Positions 31,573 to 36,848 of a stretch of DNA of 36,848 nt are shown piece by piece. Both the position numbers and the translations under genes were made by a program. Under the pieces are notes generated by a model that saw only the letters and a program-made list of their open reading frames with translations, made no database searches and was not told the origin of the DNA. The stretch comes from Dehalococcoidia bacterium UBA1141 (GTDB lineage: Bacteria; Chloroflexota; Dehalococcoidia; Lucifugimonadales; UBA3495). Location of the stretch: assembly GCA_002311385.1 (NCBI GenBank), contig DCAE01000042.1, positions 1-36,848 on the forward strand, read 5' to 3'. Each line of letters opens with the position of its first letter. Position 1 is the stretch's first letter.

Positions 31573-32598
31573 ATGACAACTCAGACAGTAACTCCATCGT
31601 TCCAATACAGCCACAGCATTGGCCGAGGGGAATTCAGTGGGCCCGGGTTCCGCAATCCGGTGGCTTTGGCCCGAGGTGAAGGCGGATTGATGTACGTGGT
31701 GAGCCGTTCATACGAATACCGGCCCGATGGCAAACGGGTGACCATCTGCACCGTGGATGAAGAGTATGTAGGTGAGTTCGCCCGGGGTGTAACAACGGCT
31801 GGCGACACCAGCATAGTAGCATCGGACGGCTCTCTAATCTGGCCAACGGCCATCGCATTAGACTCCAACCAGAATGTTTACGTAGCCGACGAGTGGTTGA
31901 ACCGAATTTCTATCTTCGACAAAGACGGCGAATGGCTGGGCAAGTGGGGCACCGAGGGCAGCGGCGACGGTGAGATTGACCGCCCTTCCGGTTTGGCCTT
32001 TGACGGCGATGACAACCTTCTGCTGGTGGACAGCGTCAACAGCCGAATCCAAAAGTTCACCAAAGACGGGAAATTCCTGGCGAAATGGGGTTCGGAAGGC
32101 AGCGGCGAGGGTCAATTCAAGCTTCCTTGGGGCATCGCCGTCGACTCGGATCAGAATGTTTACGTGGCCGATTGGCGCAATGACCGCGTCCAGAAATTCA
32201 CTACTGATGGTCAGTTCCTGATGAGCCTGGGTCACTCGGGAAACGGAGACGGGCAACTCGACCGGCCCACCGGTGTCGCCGTCGACAAACAGGGTTATAT
32301 ATACGTGGCCGATTGGGGCAACGATCGTCTGCAGGTTTTCTCCCCAGAAGGCGACTTCGTGGCCAAGCTTACCGGCGACGGTACGATTTCCAAGTGGGGG
32401 AAGGACAAACTGGACGCCAACGTTGAGATGTGGCATGAGCGAGAGATAGCCCAAGGGATAGAAAGAGAGAAGCTTTTCTGGGGGCCCATAGCCGTCTCCG
32501 TGGACGCTGAAGACAGGGTCTTCGTGGTGGAGTCGGCCCGCAACCGCATTCAGGTTTACCAGAAACAAGAGCCGGTATTCTTTGGCGGCAGGCTGTGA
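31573..32598 (+). CDS. NHL-repeat beta-propeller protein
   Basis: A 341-residue protein with about five or six NHL blades. Typical units are GEIDRPSGLAFDGDDNLLLVD, NSRIQKFTKDGKFLAKWG, GQFKLPWGIAVDSDQNVYVAD, NDRVQKFTTDGQFLMSLG and GQLDRPTGVAVDKQGYIYVAD, ending ESARNRIQVYQK. No signal peptide or transmembrane segment is present. NHL propellers bind proteins, RNA or act as lyases; which applies cannot be read. GAGAG precedes the ATG. It ends the DUF1800 set, 60 bp after DUF1501. Confidence 0.9.
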   Translation: MTTQTVTPSFQYSHSIGRGEFSGPGFRNPVALARGEGGLMYVVSRSYEYRPDGKRVTICTVDEEYVGEFARGVTTAGDTSIVASDGSLIWPTAIALDSNQNVYVADEWLNRISIFDKDGEWLGKWGTEGSGDGEIDRPSGLAFDGDDNLLLVDSVNSRIQKFTKDGKFLAKWGSEGSGEGQFKLPWGIAVDSDQNVYVADWRNDRVQKFTTDGQFLMSLGHSGNGDGQLDRPTGVAVDKQGYIYVADWGNDRLQVFSPEGDFVAKLTGDGTISKWGKDKLDANVEMWHEREIAQGIEREKLFWGPIAVSVDAEDRVFVVESARNRIQVYQKQEPVFFGGRL

Positions 32599-32832
32599 TT
32601 CTCCGATAGAACCATAGCACCAGAACCGTTACCCGCAAAACTGCAGGCCGTAGAATTCCTAAAGCCTGCCATGGAATCTGTTCCTGACCAACGTGCATCT
32701 AATTGTTGCGGACCGTGCCCCGATATCCAGGTGAATTGCATCATTGGGGTATATAATTGGAGCCAATGATTATCAATATATCGTTGGCAACTCGATCCTG
32801 CCGAGCCCGCAACCGTGGGACGATGGACCTAG

Positions 32833-34011
32833 ATGGACGATAGAGAATCAAGGCATCAAAGCGCTTACTCCCACCGGGCCGAGGATCACCACCATCCCGG
32901 TTCGCCCCACTCTGCGTCGAATAATACCGTAGAGCTTTACCAGGCGGTTTTCGACCATTCCAATGACGCTATCTTCGTCATAGATCCGGAGGAAGACTGC
33001 ATCGTCGACGCAAATCCCCGGGCCTGCGCCATGCTTGGCTACACTCGTGAGGAACTGCTGTGCCTACCCATCTCCGCTATTCACCCCAGTGAGATGGCCG
33101 TGCTCCAAGCATTTGCCCAGTCCGTATTTGACAATGGCAGAGGCTGGACCAACGAGCTAAGTTGCCAAACCAAACTTGGAGAATTATTGCCTGCGGAAAT
33201 TTCTGCGTCTGTCATTCAATTCAACCACGAAGATGCTTCTGGGCATGCTGTCGAGAGACGCCACATAATCTCCATGGTCCGGGACATCACCGAGCGTCGC
33301 CAAGCCGAGGCCGCCGAGCGGGAACTGGCCTTGGTGGAGGAACGCAACCGCCTGGCCAGGGAGATCCATGACTCATTGGCCCAAGGCCTGACCGCTATCA
33401 TCTGGCAACTTAACGCTTCAGAGATGGTAGTAAAGGCGGGTGGAGAATCAGCGCGGGAGAGCCTGAACAAGGTCCGGGATCTTGCCAAAGAGTCATTGCA
33501 AGAAGCCCGGAGGTCGGTTTGGGACCTGCGTAGCGGCCCACTAAAAGGGCTATGGCTGGTAGAGGCTTTGGAGAAGGAGACAGCCAAAATTGCGGGCTTG
33601 AATCTACGCTCCGCATTTAACGTCACCGGGAACGAGCGGGTCATGCCGGGAGGAGTGGAAGCGGCGGTTTTGCGTATATGTCAGGAAGCGCTGGCAAACG
33701 TGCTGAAACACGCCAATTCCAGCCAGGTTACGGTAACGGCAGCCTATCTGAAATCTGGGATTCAATTGACTGTCACCGACAACGGGATCGGCTTTGACTC
33801 TGGCATTCCTCTCCAATGGGACAAGGAGAAGGGCGGTTTCGGCCTGATTAGCATGCGGGAGCGGGCCCAGCTATTGGGTGGCGATTTGTCGGTCAAGAGT
33901 TCACTCATCGGCGAGGCGAAGGGAAGCGGGACCGTTGTGGTCGCTACAATTCCTGCCCCTGGGGAACGGCAACCCACTCCCGAAAAACAGCCCGAGGCCA
34001 CCGATGACTAG
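32833..34011 (+). CDS. PAS-domain histidine kinase, NarL/DesK type
   Basis: A 392-residue soluble sensor kinase. A His-rich disordered head (about 1-30) is followed by a PAS domain (about 35-155, AVFDHSNDAIFVIDPEEDCIVDANP to RDITERRQAE). The HisKA_3 dimerisation helix has His179 in RLAREIHDSLAQGLTAI. The HATPase domain has ALANVLKHANSS (N box), VTDNGIGFD (G1) and GGFGLISMRERAQLL (G2). No transmembrane span is seen, so the signal is sensed in the cytoplasm. The stop overlaps the response-regulator start by 8 bp. A TATAAT (32752-32757) lies upstream without a clear -35. Confidence 0.92.
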   Translation: MDDRESRHQSAYSHRAEDHHHPGSPHSASNNTVELYQAVFDHSNDAIFVIDPEEDCIVDANPRACAMLGYTREELLCLPISAIHPSEMAVLQAFAQSVFDNGRGWTNELSCQTKLGELLPAEISASVIQFNHEDASGHAVERRHIISMVRDITERRQAEAAERELALVEERNRLAREIHDSLAQGLTAIIWQLNASEMVVKAGGESARESLNKVRDLAKESLQEARRSVWDLRSGPLKGLWLVEALEKETAKIAGLNLRSAFNVTGNERVMPGGVEAAVLRICQEALANVLKHANSSQVTVTAAYLKSGIQLTVTDNGIGFDSGIPLQWDKEKGGFGLISMRERAQLLGGDLSVKSSLIGEAKGSGTVVVATIPAPGERQPTPEKQPEATDD

Positions 34012-34663
34012 CAAGGCAAAAGAATCCATCAGAGTATTGATAGTAGACGATCACGCAATAGTCAGACAGGGCCTCGCTACAGTTTTGGACCAGCAAGAAG
34101 ACCTGATTGTGGTGGGTCAGGCCGTAGATGGGGTCGATGCAGTGGCTCAGGCGCAGGAGTTGCTGTCCGATATTATCCTCATGGACTTCCAGATGCCTCA
34201 GATGGACGGTGTGGAGGCTATAAGACGGATAATAGGCGAGAGAACCGGCAGCAGAATCATTATTCTAACTACCTATGCCACCGACGAGTACATATTCAGC
34301 GGCATCGAAGCTGGAGCCCAAGGTTACCTGCTCAAGGATTCTCCCCCCGATGAGGTGGTCACGGCAATCAGGACGGTGCACCAAGGGGATTCCATGATTC
34401 AACCCCGGGTGGCCAGCAGGCTCTTGGACCGGTTGGGCCAATTGAGTCACGCCCATCCCCCTGAAACCCTACTTTCCGTCCGGGAGATTGAAGTGTTGCA
34501 GGTCATGGCGACAGGTGCGGCCAACAAAGAGATCGCCAACCAACTCCAAATCGGCCAGAGCACCGTGAAAACCCACATCGTCCGCATCTTCAACAAGCTG
34601 GGTGTCAATGGCCGTCTGGAGGCCGTGTCCGAAGGCGTCAAGAAAGGCATAATCGAGCTTTAA
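34004..34663 (+). CDS. NarL/FixJ-type response regulator
   Basis: A 219-residue regulator. The receiver domain (about 8-125) has VLIVDDHAIVRQG, phosphoacceptor Asp61 in ILMDFQMPQMDG and the Lys of YLLKDSPP. The LuxR-type helix-turn-helix (about 150-212) has LSVREIEVLQVMATGAANKEIA and STVKTHIVRIFNKLGV. The start ATG at 34004 overlaps the kinase stop (ATGACTAG). A longer frame upstream is a shadow of the kinase gene. It is the cognate partner of that kinase. Confidence 0.94.
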   Translation: MTSKAKESIRVLIVDDHAIVRQGLATVLDQQEDLIVVGQAVDGVDAVAQAQELLSDIILMDFQMPQMDGVEAIRRIIGERTGSRIIILTTYATDEYIFSGIEAGAQGYLLKDSPPDEVVTAIRTVHQGDSMIQPRVASRLLDRLGQLSHAHPPETLLSVREIEVLQVMATGAANKEIANQLQIGQSTVKTHIVRIFNKLGVNGRLEAVSEGVKKGIIEL

Positions 34664-34698
34664 CGTCATCGCTCCGGGTCCGAGAGCACACTCGGCAC

Positions 34699-34780
34699 CC
34701 CCGTCATTCCAGCGCAGGCCGGAATCCAGAGTCCACCTCATCCCCACCATCTCCTCGGCGCCGGCTTGCGCCGGTGCAAC
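34699..34780. repeat. REP-like intergenic palindromic repeat
   Basis: Two palindromes are joined: ATTCCAGC/GCCGGAAT (34706-34725, loop GCAG) and CGGCGC/GCGCCG (34756-34773, loop CGGCTT). The sequence GTCATTCCAGCGCAGGCCGG and the CGGCTTGCGCCGG part match a widely dispersed intergenic repeat known from many bacteria. Leftward translation gives the familiar spurious peptide pattern PAQAGxE...LDSGLRWND. Only one copy is in this window, so the family label rests on memory of that pattern. Confidence 0.65.
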
Positions 34781-34834
34781 GAATTGGTTCTTTCGATCAA
34801 TTTCACAATAGACCGGCAATACACCATGTAGCCC

Positions 34835-34870
34835 AAGAGGTTGACTGCGTTGTCAACCTCTTTTCTTTTT
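34835..34870 (+). terminator. Strong intrinsic terminator after the response regulator
   Basis: A perfect 11-bp stem, AAGAGGTTGAC (34835-34845) and GTCAACCTCTT (34852-34862) with loop TGCGTT, is followed by TTCTTTTT. It is the clearest terminator in the window and separates the kinase/regulator pair from the receiver/sigma pair. Confidence 0.9.
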
Positions 34871-34987
34871 GCGTTCAGCGCGGTAGTGGATGTGCCCCCG
34901 CTTCACGCCATATAGCATAAGCGTAATAAGTTCTCCGCATGCCCAGGAGCAGAACCAACAACCAGACCGAAGTTTCCCAGAGGTTCC

Positions 34988-35362
34988 ATGATTCGAGTAC
35001 TGATTGCAGAAGATTCACCCAATATCCGGGACAGCCTCTCCGGTCTCATCTCTCTGGAACCGGACATGGACTTGGTTGGCGCAGCCGGAGATGGCTTGGA
35101 GGCGGTGGAGAAGGCCGATGCCTTGCGGCCCAACGTAGTAATCATGGACGCGCAAATGCCCAAGCTGGACGGTGTCGAAGCGACTAGGAGAATCAAGAAG
35201 AGCCAACCTGAGGTGGGGATTTTGTTTTTCAGCGTTTTTACCGACTATGTGGAAGAGAGCATCGCCGCCGGTTCCGACGGTTATGTGACCAAAGACTGTA
35301 GCCCAGCGGACCTATTTTCCGAGATTCGCCGCATTGCGGCTGCCGGGAATTCCAAGAGCTAG
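34988..35362 (+). CDS. Stand-alone receiver-domain response regulator
   Basis: A 124-residue single receiver. VLIAEDSPNIRDSL opens it, phosphoacceptor Asp54 is in VIMDAQMPKLDGVEAT, the switch Ser is in ILFFSVF, and the conserved Lys is in YVTKDCSPADLF. There is no output domain, so it acts by protein contact. AGAGG precedes the ATG. An ECF sigma gene follows on the same strand. The two probably act together, for instance with the receiver controlling sigma activity. That link is inferred from position only. Confidence 0.9.
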   Translation: MIRVLIAEDSPNIRDSLSGLISLEPDMDLVGAAGDGLEAVEKADALRPNVVIMDAQMPKLDGVEATRRIKKSQPEVGILFFSVFTDYVEESIAAGSDGYVTKDCSPADLFSEIRRIAAAGNSKS

Positions 35363-35452
35363 GAACCGGTGTTGCAAAACACCTTGGTGAAATCAGCGCC
35401 CAAACCTTGCATCACTTTTAAGAGTTTGGCCAAATATCTGGAGATTGTTTCA

Positions 35453-36049
35453 ATGACGGATTCGATTTCAGCGCTACCAGCCTGCAATATGACTAATCTG
35501 GCAGACGCCACGAACCGGTCCCAGGAGTCTCAAGATGCCTTCTCCCAAGTTGTGGGAGATTACGCCGATTTCGCGTACAACGTTGCCTTCCGCATGTTGC
35601 GAAACACCGAAGACGCTGAGGACGCCGTGCAGGAAGCCTTCATTTCCGCCTACCGCTCTTTTGCCAGGTTCAAGGGCGAGTCCAAAGTATCTACTTGGCT
35701 CTACCGCATCGTGGTAAACGCCTACTTGATGAAGATTCGCAAAGAGAAATCCAGGTCCAAGTACCTGCTTGAAACGGACTACAACGATGAAATAATCAGC
35801 GACTGGGGCAACGACCCCGAGCAGGCTGCGGTTAACGGAGAGTTGAGAGGTGTGGTGGAAGCGGGCCTGGACATACTATCTCCAGACGTGAGGGCCGCTG
35901 TGGTGCTGAGGGACGTTCAGGGCGTTTCCACCGAGGAAGGAGCAGAGGCACTGGATCTGTCGGTATCAGCCTTCAAGTCCCGTCTGCACCGTGGCCGTCT
36001 GTTGCTACGCCAGCACATCGACGGATACCTTGTGAATGCCAGGGCCTAG
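35453..36049 (+). CDS. ECF-family RNA polymerase sigma factor
   Basis: A 198-residue ECF sigma. Region 2 (about 30-95) has NVAFRMLRNTEDAEDAVQEAFI, FKGESKVSTWLYRIVVNAYL and the following basic KIRKEKSR. Region 4 (about 130-190) has LSPDVRAAVVLRDVQGVSTEEGAEAL and SAFKSRLHRGRLLL. ATG 35453 follows GGAG at good spacing; the frame extends to a TTG at 35369 that would overlap the spacer. No anti-sigma gene lies beside it, which makes the preceding receiver protein the natural regulator candidate. Confidence 0.93.
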   Translation: MTDSISALPACNMTNLADATNRSQESQDAFSQVVGDYADFAYNVAFRMLRNTEDAEDAVQEAFISAYRSFARFKGESKVSTWLYRIVVNAYLMKIRKEKSRSKYLLETDYNDEIISDWGNDPEQAAVNGELRGVVEAGLDILSPDVRAAVVLRDVQGVSTEEGAEALDLSVSAFKSRLHRGRLLLRQHIDGYLVNARA

Positions 36050-36347
36050 GGCCTTGCCTCAGGCGCCTGCGGCGTCGAGACGCAGGAAAGAACCACCAAT
36101 CCACAATCCTGCAACGCCGGAGTGCTGGGCCAGAGTGCTGGTCTTAGCATATTATGGTTAAGACCTGACCCAATGCCATCAAGTGAGATTGGTATTCCGG
36201 CGACCTCCGTCAAGTTGACCTCCACCTTGCCTCTGCCTATAATCCCTCCATTGCCCAACACGGTCGCCTACAACGGCGGACAGCCCCTTCGCTGTTTAGC
36301 TCAGCCAAGTCTGGCTTGGCCGTGATTAGCCACTTACAGGAGCCCTT
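36050..36347 (+). other. Intergenic region, 298 bp
   Basis: It contains a CCTGCG...CGCAGG inverted repeat close to the sigma stop, a strong promoter (36215-36243), and a GCCAAG/CTTGGC hairpin (36304-36320) in the leader before the CaiB-type gene. No T-run follows either hairpin. Two short frames here (leftward 36046-36261, rightward 36122-36325) are not convincing genes. Confidence 0.6.
36215..36243 (+). promoter_or_regulatory. Strong sigma70-type promoter of the CaiB-like gene
   Basis: TTGACC (36215-36220), exactly 17 bp, TATAAT (36238-36243): five of six and six of six matches. Transcription would start near 36250, leaving a leader of about 98 nt before ATG 36348. Confidence 0.72.
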
Positions 36348-36848
36348 ATGGCGGACCAAGCCTTATCCGACATCAAGGTATTGGATTTCAGCCACGTTAT
36401 TGCCGGTCCTTACTGCACCAAGCTCCTAGCCGATTACGGCGCGGACGTAATCAAAGTGGAGCGGCCCGATACCGGCGATGGAGCCAGAAGGTTGGGACCT
36501 TTCCCCGATGATGTGCCAAACGGCGAGCGAAGCGGGCTTTTTCTCCACCTGAACACCAACAAGCGGGGTATCACCCTAAACCTGAAAGCCGCTGCGGCCA
36601 GGGATATCGTGTTTCAACTGGTCAAAGAAACCGACATCGTGGTCGAGAGTTTTCGTCCGGGAACCATGGCTGCTCTGGGCTTGGACTACACCACCCTCAA
36701 GAAGCTGAATCCTCAGCTGATAATGACCTCAGTTTCCAACTTCGGCCAGACCGGCCCATACCGCGATTTTAAGGGTTCGGAGATCATCTTCTACGGCATG
36801 GGCGGCGCAATGTTCGCCACCGGCTTTGATGACCGGGAACCCATCAAA
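36348..36848 (+). CDS. CaiB/BaiF family CoA-transferase (3' truncated)
   Basis: The first 167 codons of a class III CoA-transferase, running off the window. Family segments are IKVLDFSHVIAGPYCTKLLADYGADVIKVE, LHLNTNKRGITLNLK, VVESFRPGTMAALGLDY and MTSVSNFGQTGPYRDFKG. The catalytic Asp normally found near residue 170 lies just beyond the end. CoA donor and acceptor are unknown. The ATG is preceded by AGGAG and its own promoter. Confidence 0.95.
   Translation, partial: MADQALSDIKVLDFSHVIAGPYCTKLLADYGADVIKVERPDTGDGARRLGPFPDDVPNGERSGLFLHLNTNKRGITLNLKAAAARDIVFQLVKETDIVVESFRPGTMAALGLDYTTLKKLNPQLIMTSVSNFGQTGPYRDFKGSEIIFYGMGGAMFATGFDDREPIK

Larger units (their letters stand above)
34664..34987 (+). 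other. Intergenic region, 324 bp
   Basis: It separates the kinase/regulator pair from the receiver/sigma pair. It contains a REP-like palindromic repeat (34699-34780) and a strong terminator (34835-34870). The rest, up to the AGAGG ahead of 34988, has no recognised feature. Confidence 0.75.

Noticed and set aside
32728..32757. Promoter of the kinase gene with TATAAT at 32752
   Set aside because: No acceptable -35 lies at 16-18 bp, so only the -10 match is noted.
36046..36261. Leftward 71-codon frame and rightward frame 36122-36325 after the sigma gene
   Set aside because: They overlap each other and the strong promoter at 36215, and neither resembles a known protein.
1..36848. CRISPR array, insertion sequence, phage genes, origin or rRNA
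   Set aside because: No regularly spaced repeats, transposase, integrase, phage structural gene, DnaA-box cluster or rRNA sequence was seen.

Overview
The window is bacterial and gene-dense. The gene families suggest a Chloroflexota-type genome, perhaps a marine SAR202/Dehalococcoidia-like lineage. The clues are a DUF1800/DUF1501 pair, CocE-type and EthD-type proteins, an SDR, a CaiB-type CoA-transferase, an MshA-like glycosyltransferase, a zinc-type S18 and very frequent TTG start codons. That placement is inference from gene content, not from a marker phylogeny. The window opens inside tuf and closes inside a CaiB/BaiF gene.

Region 1 (1-5036, + strand) is the EF-Tu / ribosomal stalk locus: tuf (5' truncated), rpmG, secE, nusG, rplK, rplA, an L10-type leader with mutually exclusive terminator and antiterminator hairpins, rplJ, rplL, and a small zinc-ribbon protein. 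rpoB/rpoC do not follow rplL.

Region 2 (5139-11070) is accessory. It holds a lipoprotein S41/PDZ protease homologue that has lost both catalytic residues, an EthD-like protein, a DUF885 metallopeptidase-like gene broken by two in-frame TAG codons (one exactly at the predicted catalytic Glu), a PIG-L/LmbE deacetylase, and a double-GNAT protein followed by a diverged 51-bp duplicate of its own tail.

Region 3 (11083-21469, - strand) is a co-directional run of eleven genes, in transcription order: glyA, rpsF, ssb, rpsR, a SurA-like foldase, hom, thrC, folE, a FemAB/BioF2-like acyltransferase, an MshA-like GT4 and a DUF502 membrane protein. S6 carries a ~140-residue acidic Ala/Glu tail and S18 an Arg/Gly/Pro basic head. 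These two proteins are partners in the 30S subunit.

Region 4 (21905-27729) has a small membrane-anchored protein, a SAM methyltransferase, two alpha/beta hydrolases (CocE type and GHSMG type), a thioredoxin-reductase-like flavoprotein lacking the usual NADPH arginines, and a CoA-binding protein.

Region 5 (27884-36848, + strand) starts at a good sigma70-like promoter and reads DUF1800, SDR, DUF1501, NHL beta-propeller. A NarL-type histidine kinase/response-regulator pair follows, then a REP-like repeat and a strong terminator, a stand-alone receiver plus an ECF sigma factor, and the start of a CaiB/BaiF CoA-transferase under its own promoter.

The most notable observations are the dead S41 protease, the amber at the DUF885 active site, the GNAT recombination scar, the paired S6/S18 extensions, and a dispersed set of MshA/MshB/MshD-like enzymes that could make a glycosidic thiol. 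No CRISPR array, insertion sequence, rRNA or tRNA was seen.
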